Origin: Abiotrophia sp. HMSC24B09
Lineage (GTDB): Bacteria > Bacillota > Bacilli > Lactobacillales > Aerococcaceae
DNA: 51,473 nt
NCBI RefSeq assembly: GCF_001815865.1
Contig: NZ_KV822210.1
Coordinates: forward strand, 1 to 51,473
Direction of reading: 5' to 3'
The notes under the pieces were generated by a model. That model made no database searches. It had not been told where the DNA came from and saw only the letters and a program-made list of their open reading frames with translations. A program made the translations under genes and the position numbers. Positions 27,876-36,809 of this stretch are shown here, in pieces; the first letter of the stretch is position 1; each line of letters starts with the position of its first letter.

Positions 27876-29489
27876 ATGAAACAAGTACTCAAGAAATCCT
27901 TGTTAGCCGGCGCTGCCTTTTTAGCCTTGGCTGCAAGCTTACCAACACCTTTACCGGCACACGCTCAAGGTAAAGAAGTCAACACCGTTGTGTCTTCAGA
28001 AATGGCAAGCATCGACCCAGCCAAAGCGTCTGATGCGCCAAGCGGCAACATCATCCATAACGTCTTCGAAGGCTTGACCCGTGAATCGCAAGACTTCAAG
28101 AGCCAAGTGCCTGGTGTGGCCGAATCTTGGCAAGTCAGCGAAGATGGCAAGACCTATACTTTCAAATTACGTTCAGACGCTAAATGGTCTAACGGCGACC
28201 CTGTTACTGCAGGTGACTTTGAATATGCCTGGAAACGTGTCATCAACCCTGAAACAGGGGCTGACTACGCAGGGCTCTTCTTCGTTATCGAAGGGGCGCA
28301 AGCCTACAACGAGGGCAAAGGTAGCGCAGACCAAGTTGGGGTCAAAGCAATCGACGACACTACCTTAGAAGTTAAGTTGGTCAACCCAACTGCCTACTTC
28401 TTAAGCTTAACTTCTTTTTATGCATTTGCACCTGTTAACAAGAAGGTGGTAGAAGCTAACGCTGACTGGGCTGACGACTTAAGCGACAAGTATGTCACTA
28501 ACGGGGCCTTCAAGTTAGCTGAGTGGAACCACAATGCAGACCTAGCCTTAGAAAAGAACGACCAATACTGGGATAAGGACAATGTTAAGGTTGACCGTGT
28601 CAACGCTCAAATCGTTGAGTCTGACTCAACCGTCACTAAGATGTTCCAATCTGGTGAAATTGACTTTGTCAGCGCACCATTCGGGACCTTGTCGTTAGAT
28701 TCTTTTGAAGGCTTCAAGAAACAAGGGATTCTTAAAGTTACACCACAGTCAGCTATCTACGTCTACAAAATCAACACCAAGGACTCTGTAATGTCTAATG
28801 TCAATATCCGTAAGGCCTTGGCTTTAGCTATTGACCGTCAAGGTTTGGTAACTAACATTACCAAGGCTGAACAAAAACCTGCTAAGGGTATTGTGCCAGC
28901 TTCAGTTACTGGCTTCGAAGCAGACGCTAACTACTTCAAGGATGCTGACTATGAAGGCGCCAAAGAATACTTGGCTAAAGGTTTACAAGAATTAGGCCTC
29001 AAAGATCCAAGTGAATTGACTGTTAAGATTTCTATGAACACCAGTGAAGCTCACGCAGCCATTGCTCAATACATCCAAGAAGGTTGGTCTAAGAACTTAG
29101 GTATCAAGGTAGAATTGGACAACTCTGAGTTCCAAGTTTACTTAGATCGTCTTAAGACCGGTGACTTCCAAGTAGCGCGTTTAGGTTGGTCTGGTGACTT
29201 CAACGATGCCTTAACCTTCTTAGATCAATACCGTAGCGCTGATGCGGGTAACAACTACACTGGTTGGGAAAATGCAGACTACGCTAAGTACTTAGAAGAA
29301 GCTGCCAAAGAAACTGACGCTAACAAACGTTTAGAAATTCTGAAGAAGGCTGAAAAAGTCTTAATGGACGAAATGCCAGTTATTCCAATCTATGACTACA
29401 CTCAAGTAAGTGTTAAGAAAGACAACATCAAGGGCCTAGCAACATCGCCTCTTGGTAAGATTGACTTGAAATACTTAGAGGTAGAATAG
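27876..29489 (+). CDS. oppA: Oligopeptide ABC transporter substrate-binding protein (SBP family 5)
   Basis: 537 residues from the ATG at 27876, which AAGGGGGA precedes. A signal peptide (residues ~1-31: K-K-S, hydrophobic core, cleavage near A-H-A-Q) is followed by a family 5 solute-binding fold: S-I-D-P-A, V-F-E-G-L-T, G-V-A-E-S-W, F-K-L-R-S-D-A-K-W-S-N-G-D-P-V-T-A and F-E-Y-A-W-K-R, the classic OppA/DppA signature. It should deliver peptides to the OppBCDF complex encoded next. Odd: the signal peptide has no cysteine and thus no lipobox, whereas Gram-positive OppA proteins are usually lipoproteins. A terminator separates it from oppB, which allows higher oppA expression. Specificity is not readable from sequence. 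Confidence 0.9.
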   Translation: MKQVLKKSLLAGAAFLALAASLPTPLPAHAQGKEVNTVVSSEMASIDPAKASDAPSGNIIHNVFEGLTRESQDFKSQVPGVAESWQVSEDGKTYTFKLRSDAKWSNGDPVTAGDFEYAWKRVINPETGADYAGLFFVIEGAQAYNEGKGSADQVGVKAIDDTTLEVKLVNPTAYFLSLTSFYAFAPVNKKVVEANADWADDLSDKYVTNGAFKLAEWNHNADLALEKNDQYWDKDNVKVDRVNAQIVESDSTVTKMFQSGEIDFVSAPFGTLSLDSFEGFKKQGILKVTPQSAIYVYKINTKDSVMSNVNIRKALALAIDRQGLVTNITKAEQKPAKGIVPASVTGFEADANYFKDADYEGAKEYLAKGLQELGLKDPSELTVKISMNTSEAHAAIAQYIQEGWSKNLGIKVELDNSEFQVYLDRLKTGDFQVARLGWSGDFNDALTFLDQYRSADAGNNYTGWENADYAKYLEEAAKETDANKRLEILKKAEKVLMDEMPVIPIYDYTQVSVKKDNIKGLATSPLGKIDLKYLEVE

Positions 29490-29514
29490 TCCTCCAAGAA
29501 TTAAGGCTATTCCT

Positions 29515-29546
29515 AATATCCCCTTGCTTAGCAAGGGGATATTTTT
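29515..29546 (+). terminator. oppA terminator
   Basis: 13-bp perfect stem AATATCCCCTTGC / GCAAGGGGATATT with TTA loop, running into TTTTT. Confidence 0.88.
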
Positions 29547-29579
29547 ATGTTATGAAAACGCTCATTGTCAGAAAAAATA

Positions 29580-29608
29580 TTGACAAATGGTGAATTAAAG
29601 ATTAAAAT
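29580..29608 (+). promoter_or_regulatory. oppB promoter
   Basis: TTGACA (29580-29585), 17 bases, TAAAAT (29603-29608): the same hexamers and spacing as the oppA promoter. Confidence 0.8.
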
Positions 29609-29627
29609 TAATTCATGTGTTTTTAAT
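29603..29627 (+). promoter_or_regulatory. Shared opp motif, oppB copy (candidate operator)
   Basis: TAAAATTAA-T-TCATGTG-T-TTTTAAT, matching 23 of 25 bases of the oppA copy while the surrounding sequence differs. Confidence 0.55.
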
Positions 29628-29632
29628 CTTTC

Positions 29633-29683
29633 GGATGATTTTTGGTCAGCTATGGGGGCAAAAAAGCTGACAGAAGGTCATCC
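29633..29683 (+). promoter_or_regulatory. Nested leader hairpin before oppB
   Basis: Outer arms GGATGA (29633-29638) / TCATCC (29678-29683) enclose GTCAGCT (29645-29651) / AGCTGAC (29665-29671). A second small hairpin CGGGT / ACCCG (29751-29765) lies nearer the ribosome site. Untranslated leader of about 180 bases; no T-run. Confidence 0.45.
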
Positions 29684-29793
29684 TCACGCTTAGTAAGTCA
29701 AATCGTAAGCCGTGATTTTAATGAGAGAATAGAAGTAGCAAATAAGAGGTCGGGTTTCAGACCCGCCCTTAAATTATTAGAGGAGGAGTAGAC

Positions 29794-30726
29794 ATGCGCA
29801 AATATATCTTCAAGCGCCTAATTTATATGGTCATTGCCTTATTCTGTATTATCACTTTGACCTTCTTCCTGATGCGAATTGCACCAGGGAACCCATTTGC
29901 CAGCGAGAAGGCCTTGCCGGCTAACATTCAAGCCCAGCTCAACAAGCAGTATGGCCTGAGCAACCCATGGTATATCCAGTTCAAGGATTACCTAGTGGGA
30001 ATTCTCAAGTTCGACTTCGGTTATTCCATGAAGTACCGGGGCCGTTCAACCAACGACATCATCTTTTCTAGTTTCCCAGTATCCTTGGCCCTAGGGATGC
30101 AAGCCTTGGTCATCGCCGTTGGTTTGGGGACGACTTTAGGGGTTATTTCCGCCACCTACCATAACAAGGTGCGCGACTATGCCGCGACTGTAGTGGCGGT
30201 GCTAGGGATTTCTGTGCCTTCCTTTATCTTGGCGGGCTTAATCCAATACCTCTTCGCCGTACAATTAGGCTGGTTCCCAGTGTCTGGTTGGAAAGGATTC
30301 AACTACACCATTCTGCCATCCTTGGCTCTCGGCTTAGGTTTCATGGGGAATATTGCCAAATTAACCCGGTCTAGTATGCTGGAACAGAATACCTCCGAGT
30401 ATGTCAAGCTAGCCAAGGCCAAAGGCCTCAGCAAGTGGAAGATTGTCTTCAAGCACACCTTGCGTAATGCCCTCTTGCCAGTTGTGTCCTACTTAGGGCC
30501 ACTCTTGGCTGGGGTTGTCACAGGTTCCTTCATTGTCGAAAACATCTTCGCCATTCCAGGTTTGGGTGGCCAGTTCGTTAAGTCCATTACCAACCGTGAC
30601 TACACGGTCATTATGGGGACCACGGTCTTTTATTCCATCCTGCTCTTGTTTGCAGTTTTAGTGGTGGATATTGTCTATATGTGGATTGATCCACGCATTA
30701 AGTTAGAAGGAGGCGAGTCAGCGTGA
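29794..30726 (+). CDS. oppB: Oligopeptide ABC transporter permease OppB
   Basis: 310 residues, six membrane helices. N-terminal helix, the large extracellular segment after residue 30, and the cytoplasmic EAA loop (E-Y-V-K-L-A-K-A-K-G-L-S-K-W-K-I) that contacts the ATPase, ending P-G-L-G-G-Q-F-V. AGGAGGAG precedes the ATG. Its stop overlaps oppC (GTGA). It forms the translocation pore with OppC. Confidence 0.94.
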   Translation: MRKYIFKRLIYMVIALFCIITLTFFLMRIAPGNPFASEKALPANIQAQLNKQYGLSNPWYIQFKDYLVGILKFDFGYSMKYRGRSTNDIIFSSFPVSLALGMQALVIAVGLGTTLGVISATYHNKVRDYAATVVAVLGISVPSFILAGLIQYLFAVQLGWFPVSGWKGFNYTILPSLALGLGFMGNIAKLTRSSMLEQNTSEYVKLAKAKGLSKWKIVFKHTLRNALLPVVSYLGPLLAGVVTGSFIVENIFAIPGLGGQFVKSITNRDYTVIMGTTVFYSILLLFAVLVVDIVYMWIDPRIKLEGGESA

Positions 30727-31643
30727 GCCAAGTAGAATATACAGCCCAAGATTTTGAGTTGGTCGGGATCAAAGAAGACCAGACTGACGTCTTAAGCCAG
30801 AAGACCACTTCCTTCTGGGGCCAAGTCTTCCATACCTTTGCCCGCAACAAGCTGGCCCTCTTCAGTGTGGCCTTGCTAGCGGTCATTGCCCTCTTGGCCA
30901 TTTTTGTCCCTATGTTCTGGCCGATTAGCTTTAGTGATCAAACAGGGTCCTACAATACGGCACCAAATGCTACCTATCTCTTCGGGACTGACAACCTGGG
31001 ACGGGATGTCTTCGTCCGTGTCTGGGTGGGTGCTCGCATCTCCCTCTTCATCGGCTTGATTGCGGCGGTCATTGACCTAGTAATCGGCGTCCTCTGGGGT
31101 GCAACAGCTGGCGTCTTAGGTGGACGTGTGGACGATGTCATGATGCGGATTGCCGATGTCTTAACCGCGCTACCTTATCTCTTGGTCGTAGTCCTGGTCA
31201 TGGTGGTCCTGGACAAGGGCTTGCTGCCAATGATTGTAGCTCTATCCTTGACTGGTTGGGTACGTATGGCCCGGATTGTGCGGGGGGAAGTTCTATCTAT
31301 TAAGAACCAGGAGTATGTCTTAGCTTCTCGGACTTTGGGGGCTAGCACCTGGCACTTAATCCGTCGCCACTTGATTCCAAATGCCTTGGGTGGCATCATC
31401 GTCACCATGACCTTATCAATTCCGGGGGCAATCTTTACCGAGTCCTTCCTAAGCTATCTTGGTTTGGGGGTTACCCAACCTATGGCCAGCTGGGGGACCA
31501 TGGCCTCCGAAGGGAACGAAGCCTTGGCAACAGCCCCATGGCGTCTTATCTTCCCAGCCTTGCTCATCTCCATTACCATCTTCGCCTTCAATACCATTGG
31601 CGATGGCTTGCGGGATGCCTTGGATCCAAAATTAAGAAAGTAG
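30723..31643 (+). CDS. oppC: Oligopeptide ABC transporter permease OppC
   Basis: 306 residues. An N-terminal cytoplasmic stretch of about 35 residues, then six helices; the G-T-D-N-L-G-R-D-V-F-V-R motif after the first helix is characteristic of OppC/DppC. EAA loop: E-Y-V-L-A-S-R-T-L-G-A. The GTG start lies four bases inside the oppB end, with AAGGAGGCG upstream. Confidence 0.94.
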   Translation: MSQVEYTAQDFELVGIKEDQTDVLSQKTTSFWGQVFHTFARNKLALFSVALLAVIALLAIFVPMFWPISFSDQTGSYNTAPNATYLFGTDNLGRDVFVRVWVGARISLFIGLIAAVIDLVIGVLWGATAGVLGGRVDDVMMRIADVLTALPYLLVVVLVMVVLDKGLLPMIVALSLTGWVRMARIVRGEVLSIKNQEYVLASRTLGASTWHLIRRHLIPNALGGIIVTMTLSIPGAIFTESFLSYLGLGVTQPMASWGTMASEGNEALATAPWRLIFPALLISITIFAFNTIGDGLRDALDPKLRK

Positions 31644-31652
31644 GGAGATCTC

Positions 31653-32714
31653 ATGACTGAACCATTGTTAGAAGTAAAGAATCTCCGCATTAATTTCAAG
31701 ACTTATGCCGGCCTGGTACAGGCAGTACGGGGTGTCGACTTCACCTTGGCCAAGGGTGAGACCCTGGCTATTGTAGGGGAGTCTGGCTCAGGTAAGAGTG
31801 TAACCTCTAATGCCTTGATGCGCCTTATTCCGCAGCCTGCTGGTCGTTATGAAGATGGCCAAATCCTCTTCGAGGGCAAGGACCTGCTCAAATTATCTGA
31901 ACGGGAAATGGAAAGTATCCGCGGTAATGAAATCGCCATGATTTTCCAAGACCCTATGACGGCCCTTAACCCTACCATGCGAGTAGGTAAGCAAATCATG
32001 GAAGTGATTCTGACTCACAAGAAAGGGGTCAGCAAGGAAGCTGCTAAGCAACGGGCTATTGAGCTCCTAGCAGAAGTAGGGATTCCAGATCCAGAACGTC
32101 GCTTTAAGCAGTATCCTCACGAGTTTTCTGGTGGGATGCGGCAGCGGGTGGTCATCGCTATTGCCTTGGCCGCTGAGCCTAAAATCTTGATTGCGGATGA
32201 ACCAACCACTGCCTTAGACGTGACCATCCAGGCGCAAATCCTGGAACTTATGAAGAAAATTCAAGAGAAGAACGGCAATGCCATTATCTTTATCACCCAC
32301 GACTTGGGTGTAGTAGCCAATGTGGCTGACCGCGTGGCGGTTATGTATGCCGGCCAAATCGTCGAGTATGGCTCTTCTCATGACATTTTCTATAATCCTA
32401 AACATCCTTATACTTGGGGCCTGTTGGGCTCTATGCCAGACTTGGATAGTGAAGATAGCGAGGAGCTCTATACCATTCCAGGTGCGCCGCCTAACTTGAT
32501 TAATCCACCAGTAGGGGACGCTTTTGCGCCACGTAACCCTTACGCCTTGGCAATTGATTACAAGGCAGAACCACCTTTTTATGAGGTGAGTCCTGGCCAC
32601 TATGCCAAAACATGGCTACTCCATCCTGAGGCGCCTAAGGTAGAACTACCTGAGGTGATTCGCCACCGGATTGAATCTTATCAAGCGCGTAGAGAAGAGG
32701 TGCCACATGCCTAA
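31653..32714 (+). CDS. oppD: Oligopeptide ABC transporter ATP-binding protein OppD
   Basis: 353 residues. Walker [10 protein letters not shown]-loop I-F-Q-D-P, signature F-S-G-G-M-R-Q-R, Walker B I-L-I-A-D-E-P and H-loop I-T-H-D. The C-terminal oligopeptide-transporter extension (H-P-Y-T-W-G-L-L onward) is present but lacks an obvious four-cysteine iron-sulfur cluster. It overlaps oppF by eight bases. Confidence 0.94.
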   Translation: MTEPLLEVKNLRINFKTYAGLVQAVRGVDFTLAKGETLAIVGESGSGKSVTSNALMRLIPQPAGRYEDGQILFEGKDLLKLSEREMESIRGNEIAMIFQDPMTALNPTMRVGKQIMEVILTHKKGVSKEAAKQRAIELLAEVGIPDPERRFKQYPHEFSGGMRQRVVIAIALAAEPKILIADEPTTALDVTIQAQILELMKKIQEKNGNAIIFITHDLGVVANVADRVAVMYAGQIVEYGSSHDIFYNPKHPYTWGLLGSMPDLDSEDSEELYTIPGAPPNLINPPVGDAFAPRNPYALAIDYKAEPPFYEVSPGHYAKTWLLHPEAPKVELPEVIRHRIESYQARREEVPHA

Positions 32715-33621
32715 GAAGTTATTAGAAGTTCAAAACCTAGTCCAACACTTTGGCAAGAAGTCAGCGCCTATTAAGGCCGTTGACGGCATTAGCTTCGATG
32801 TCTATGAAGGGGAGACCCTAGGCTTGGTTGGGGAATCAGGTTGTGGTAAGTCGACGACGGGGCGTTCCATTATTGGTCTCTATGACATCACCGATGGTCA
32901 AATCATCTTCGACGGCAAGCCAGTATCAGACCTTAAGTCCCAGGCTCAACGTCAAGCCTTCGCTCGCGATGTGCAAATGATCTTCCAAGATCCTTATGCT
33001 TCCCTCAACCCGCGGATGACCGCCGGGGAAATTATTGCCGAAGGTTTCGATATTCATGGCCTCTATCGTAATAAGCAGGAGCGGGCAGACCGCATTGCTG
33101 AATTACTGGAAGCAGTGGGTCTCAACCGCGAGCATGCCAACCGTTATGCCCATGAGTTTTCAGGGGGCCAACGCCAACGGCTAGGGATTGCCCGGGCCTT
33201 GGCGCTCAAGCCACGCTTCATCATTGCCGATGAGCCCATTTCGGCCTTGGACGTGTCCATTCAAGCCCAAGTAGTTAACCTGCTCAAACGCCTGCAGAAG
33301 GAACGTGGCCTGACCTATCTCTTCATCGCCCACGACCTGTCCATGGTTAAGTACATCAGTGACCGCATTGCGGTGATGTACGCAGGTAAAATCGTCGAAG
33401 TAGGCCCAGCCCACGATCTCTATCATTCACCTGTCCACCCTTATACCCGCTCTCTCCTATCAGCGGTTCCTCAACCGGACCCAATTAGTGAGAGTACACG
33501 TGTGCGTCAGCCTTATCAACATGAGGCAACCGATGCACCCCTAAGTCAACATAAAGTAGCAGAGGGCCACTATGTCTATGCCAGCGATGAGCAATTCCAA
33601 CGCTGGATGCAAGCCCGTTAA
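32707..33621 (+). CDS. oppF: Oligopeptide ABC transporter ATP-binding protein OppF
   Basis: 304 residues from the ATG at 32707 (M-P-K-K-L-L-E-V), which AGAGGTG precedes; an in-frame start 36 bases earlier lies inside oppD and adds a non-homologous extension. Walker A G-E-S-G-C-G-K-S, signature F-S-G-G-Q-R-Q-R, Walker B I-I-A-D-E-P, and the C-terminal H-P-Y-T-R-S-L-L-S-A-V-P typical of OppF. Second ATPase of the heterodimer; last gene of the operon. Confidence 0.94.
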   Translation: MPKKLLEVQNLVQHFGKKSAPIKAVDGISFDVYEGETLGLVGESGCGKSTTGRSIIGLYDITDGQIIFDGKPVSDLKSQAQRQAFARDVQMIFQDPYASLNPRMTAGEIIAEGFDIHGLYRNKQERADRIAELLEAVGLNREHANRYAHEFSGGQRQRLGIARALALKPRFIIADEPISALDVSIQAQVVNLLKRLQKERGLTYLFIAHDLSMVKYISDRIAVMYAGKIVEVGPAHDLYHSPVHPYTRSLLSAVPQPDPISESTRVRQPYQHEATDAPLSQHKVAEGHYVYASDEQFQRWMQAR

Positions 33622-33631
33622 GCTAGCTTTT

Positions 33632-33661
33632 AAGGCTGAGATTGAAATCTCAGCCTTTTTT
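33632..33661 (+). terminator. opp operon terminator
   Basis: AAGGCTGAGATT / AATCTCAGCCTT perfect 12-bp stem with GA loop, followed by a T-run. Confidence 0.9.
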
Positions 33662-33774
33662 GGTTACAGCCAGGTTACTATTGTGTAAGATGAGGCCACC
33701 TGGCTTGCATTTAGGAGGCTTGGATGGCACAATAGAAGGAACTTTAGCCAGAGAGCGCAGAGAGGATGTCCGCC

Positions 33775-34266
33775 ATGTCAATCGTTATTCGGTCCGCCAA
33801 CCCACAAGATGCCCCAAGCCTGAGAGCCATTTACCGGCCTTATGTGGAGCGGACGGTGATTTCCTTCGAGTATGAAGTACCCTCTGTGTCAGATTTTCGT
33901 CAGCGGATTAAGCAGACCCTGGCCCACTATCCCTACTTGGTGGCGGAATTGGAGGGGGAAGTAGTAGGCTATGCCTATGGCTCGGCCTTCCACCCCAGAG
34001 CAGCCTACCAGTATGTGGCCGAAGTCTCTGTCTATCTCAAGCGCTCAGTCCGGGGTCAGGGCATCGGGGCCAAGCTCTATGCAGCTTTAGAAGAGGCCTT
34101 ACGCCAACAGGGCATTCGGCGGGTGACCGCCTGTGTGGCCTATCCTGGTGAGGGTAGTGTGGAGTTCCACCTCAAGCAAGGCTATCACCAAGTGGCCTTA
34201 TTCGAGAAGGTGGGTTATAAATTTGATGCTTGGCAGGATGTGGCCTGGTTCCAGAAAGACCTTTAA
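33775..34266 (+). CDS. GNAT-family N-acetyltransferase (phosphinothricin acetyltransferase-like)
   Basis: 163 residues from the ATG at 33775, preferred because AGAGGA sits eight bases upstream; the ATG at 33766 would add three residues. It belongs to the PAT branch of the GNAT fold: I-R-S-A-N-P-Q-D-A, I-Y-R-P-Y-V at the start, acetyl-CoA loop R-G-Q-G-I-G-A-K-L, and G-Y-K-F-D-A-W near the end. PAT-like proteins acetylate small amines such as methionine sulfone or toxic amino-acid analogues; the substrate here is not inferable. It is transcribed alone between the opp and glutamine-type transporter units. CTATTGTG (33678-33685) and CACAATAG (33728-33735) form a long-range inverted repeat in its leader. 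Confidence 0.85.
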   Translation: MSIVIRSANPQDAPSLRAIYRPYVERTVISFEYEVPSVSDFRQRIKQTLAHYPYLVAELEGEVVGYAYGSAFHPRAAYQYVAEVSVYLKRSVRGQGIGAKLYAALEEALRQQGIRRVTACVAYPGEGSVEFHLKQGYHQVALFEKVGYKFDAWQDVAWFQKDL

Positions 34267-34313
34267 GCGGCACCCTTATGTTAGATAATCTGACATAACT
34301 TGTTACCTCTTCC

Positions 34314-34342
34314 TTGCAATGTCTGGGACCGTCCTCTATACT
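34314..34342 (+). promoter_or_regulatory. Promoter of the amino-acid transporter operon
   Basis: TTGCAA (34314-34319), 17 bases, TATACT (34337-34342). A small hairpin, TATGTTAGA / TCTGACATA (34278-34298), lies upstream and may end the GNAT transcript. Confidence 0.7.
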
Positions 34343-34373
34343 GTTGGAGTATATAAAAGGAGTGAACCAGTTT

Positions 34374-35786
34374 ATGAAAGATATGATTAAAAGGCTCATG
34401 CTGGTCTTGGTGGTCTTCTTAGGCCTACAAGTACCAAGTGTCAAGGCCGCTGAACATTATGTGATTGCGACAGATACCACCTTTGCGCCCTTCGAATTCC
34501 AAGACTCTTCAGGCAACTATGTTGGGATTGATATGGACTTGTTAGCAGCCATTGCGGAAGCAGAAGGCTTCACCTATGAAATCAAACCTCTGGGCTTTGC
34601 TGCGGCTGTTCAAGCCTTGGAGAGCGACCAAGTAGATGGCGCCATAGCCGGTATGACCATTACCGATGCGCGTAAGGCCAGCTTCGACTTCTCGGATAAC
34701 TACTATGAGTCCGGTCTCCAATTCGCGGTAGCCGCTGACAGCAAGATCACGGATTTAGAAGGCTTGCGTGGCAAGAAAATCGCGGTTAAAACCGGGACTG
34801 CCGGAGCCGACTTGGCTAACAAGCTGAAGGATGACTACAAGTTTACCGTGGTGACCTTCAAGGATTCGGCTAATATGTATGAAGATGTCTTAACGGGTAA
34901 CAGTGACGCGACCATCGAAGATGCGCCCGTCATTGCCTATGCCATTAAGAACGGGAATCTCCGCCTCAAGCTTATTGGCGAAAAATTAGAAACCAGCCAA
35001 ACCGGTTTTGCGGTTAAAAAAGGCAAGAATGCTGATCTCTTGGCAGCCTTCAACCGTGGCTTGGCTAGCCTCAAATCTTCTGGTAAATACCAAAGTATTT
35101 TAGATAAGTATATTGGGGAGGATGCGGAAGCTAGCACTCAAAATTCCTTCTTCGGCCAACTGGCTGAGAATGGGCCAGCCCTCTTGTCAGGTTTAGGCAC
35201 CACCTTGTGGATTGCCTTCATCTCAGTGGCCCTAGCCCTGATCTTAGGGATTATCCTGGGCCTCTTGCGAGTCCAAGCCAACCCTTGGTTGAGTGGGATT
35301 GCCGCAGTTTATGTCGACCTCATGCGTGGGGTGCCCTTGATTGTCCTATCCTTCTTCATCTACTTCGGGATTCCGCAAATGACTGGCGTGCGTTTCAGTT
35401 CGGCGGCAGCAGGGATCATGACTCTTAGCTTGAACGCGGCGGCCTATGTAGCGGAAATTGTCCGCGGGGGGATTCAAGCCATTGACAAGGGCCAGATGGA
35501 AGCCAGCCGCAGTCTGGGGCTCTCCTATGGTAAGACTATGCAGAAGATTATCTTGCCTCAAGCCATTAAGCTCATGATTCCATCCTTCATCAACCAATTC
35601 GTCATTACCCTGAAGGATACCTCGATTCTGTCGGTTATCGGCTTAGTCGAATTGACCCAAACCGGGAGCGTCATTATCGCCCGTACCTACCAGTCTGGTT
35701 CTATGTGGTTGATTGTCGGCCTCATCTACCTGATTGTCATTACGGCCTTAACACGCCTATCCAAACGTCTAGAAGGAGGGAAGTAA
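34374..35786 (+). CDS. Amino-acid ABC transporter, fused substrate-binding protein and permease
   Basis: 470 residues from the ATG at 34374, behind AAAGGAGTG. Signal sequence (about residues 1-24), then one family 3 solute-binding domain ([34 protein letters not shown]) to about residue 250, then a polar/glutamine-family permease domain with an EAA-type loop (E-A-S-R-S-L-G-L-S). The binding domain is covalently attached outside the membrane, the arrangement of GlnP in lactic acid bacteria, though some GlnP proteins carry two binding domains and this has one. Likely substrate glutamine or another polar amino acid (inference). Coupled to the ATPase one base downstream. Confidence 0.92.
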   Translation: MKDMIKRLMLVLVVFLGLQVPSVKAAEHYVIATDTTFAPFEFQDSSGNYVGIDMDLLAAIAEAEGFTYEIKPLGFAAAVQALESDQVDGAIAGMTITDARKASFDFSDNYYESGLQFAVAADSKITDLEGLRGKKIAVKTGTAGADLANKLKDDYKFTVVTFKDSANMYEDVLTGNSDATIEDAPVIAYAIKNGNLRLKLIGEKLETSQTGFAVKKGKNADLLAAFNRGLASLKSSGKYQSILDKYIGEDAEASTQNSFFGQLAENGPALLSGLGTTLWIAFISVALALILGIILGLLRVQANPWLSGIAAVYVDLMRGVPLIVLSFFIYFGIPQMTGVRFSSAAAGIMTLSLNAAAYVAEIVRGGIQAIDKGQMEASRSLGLSYGKTMQKIILPQAIKLMIPSFINQFVITLKDTSILSVIGLVELTQTGSVIIARTYQSGSMWLIVGLIYLIVITALTRLSKRLEGGK

Positions 35787-35787
35787 G

Positions 35788-36540
35788 ATGACAGAACTAA
35801 GCCAAGAAATGCCAAAAGTCCTGGTTCGCGGACTTAAGAAACAATACGGCGATAATGTGGTGCTTAAGTCTATCGACTTAACCATTCAACCGGGGGAAGT
35901 AGTCTGTGTCATCGGACCTTCCGGTTCCGGTAAGTCTACCATGTTACGCTGCCTCAACCGAATGGAAGAAATTAACGGGGGCAAGGTCTTCGTGGATGGG
36001 GTGGACATTACCAATCCTAAGGAAGACATCAACAAGATTCGCCAGAATATTGGCATGGTCTTCCAACACTTCAACCTCTTCCCACACTTAAGTGTCTTGG
36101 ACAATATCACCCTAGCGCCTATGGAGCTCAAAGGCCTATCCAAGGTTGAAGCCGAGTCCCTAGCTCTCTATCTCTTGGAGTCAGTTGGCTTGGCCGACAA
36201 GGCCCATGTAGCGCCTAACTCCCTGTCTGGGGGGCAAAAGCAACGGGTGGCCATTGCCCGGGCCCTGGCCATGCAACCAGATGTCCTGCTCTTCGATGAG
36301 CCAACTTCCGCCCTTGACCCTGAGATGGTCGGCGATGTCCTAGATGTTATGAAGCGATTAGCCGAAGACGGCATGACCATGATTGTGGTCACACACGAAA
36401 TGGGCTTCGCCCGTGAAGTAGCCGACCGCGTCATCTTCATGGATGGTGGCTTCATCGTCGAAGAAAACGTGCCTGAAGAACTCTTCAGCCATCCAAGCCA
36501 TGAACGGACCCAAAGCTTCCTGAATAAGGTGCTTCATTAA
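35788..36540 (+). CDS. Amino-acid ABC transporter ATP-binding protein (GlnQ-like)
   Basis: 250 residues. Polar amino-acid ATPase: Walker [11 protein letters not shown]-loop [10 protein letters not shown], signature L-S-G-G-Q-K-Q-R, Walker [15 protein letters not shown], and V-T-H-E-M-G-F-A. The Q-H-F-N-L-F-P-H segment is the hallmark of the HisP/GlnQ group. It starts one base after the permease stop with AAGGAGGG upstream and is followed by a strong terminator. Confidence 0.94.
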   Translation: MTELSQEMPKVLVRGLKKQYGDNVVLKSIDLTIQPGEVVCVIGPSGSGKSTMLRCLNRMEEINGGKVFVDGVDITNPKEDINKIRQNIGMVFQHFNLFPHLSVLDNITLAPMELKGLSKVEAESLALYLLESVGLADKAHVAPNSLSGGQKQRVAIARALAMQPDVLLFDEPTSALDPEMVGDVLDVMKRLAEDGMTMIVVTHEMGFAREVADRVIFMDGGFIVEENVPEELFSHPSHERTQSFLNKVLH

Positions 36541-36554
36541 TTAAGCTAACTAGT

Positions 36555-36584
36555 AAAACCTAGCCACTGCATGGCTAGGTTTTT
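36555..36584 (+). terminator. Terminator of the amino-acid transporter operon
   Basis: AAAACCTAGCCA / TGGCTAGGTTTT perfect 12-bp stem, five-base loop, T-run. Confidence 0.9.
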
Positions 36585-36588
36585 GCTT

Positions 36589-36642
36589 ACCCTATTTATC
36601 TATTACATAGATAAATAGGGTCTGAGTCAGCAAAATTACGTG
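36589..36642 (+). repeat. Dispersed two-hairpin element, copy 1
   Basis: ACCCTATTTATCTAT (36589-36603) and its perfect complement (36607-36621) around TAC, then 12 bases containing a small CTGA-G-TCAG hairpin, then AAATTACGTG (36633-36642). A second copy lies in inverted orientation at 46854-46907 with the same 12-base spacing. Confidence 0.75.
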
Positions 36643-36809
36643 CTCAGTTAGAAACAAATTGTAGGTCAAGAAGACTTAGGAGCCAAACATGGCCTGCCCT
36701 TAGTCCCTTAATAAGGCGATTGACCGGCCTTTTTAGTCAAAAATCCTTGCTAAATCCGGGAAAATTTGCCACAATGGTAAAGTGAATTCAGAACAGAGGA
36801 GACTTAGCC

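Noticed and set aside
33678..33735. T-box or other riboswitch before the GNAT gene
   Set aside because: Only a long-range 8-bp inverted repeat is visible; no T-box sequence or downstream terminator/antiterminator pair.
33642..33875. 77-codon ORF before and across the GNAT gene start
   Set aside because: It runs through the GNAT coding sequence in another frame and has no recognisable protein features.
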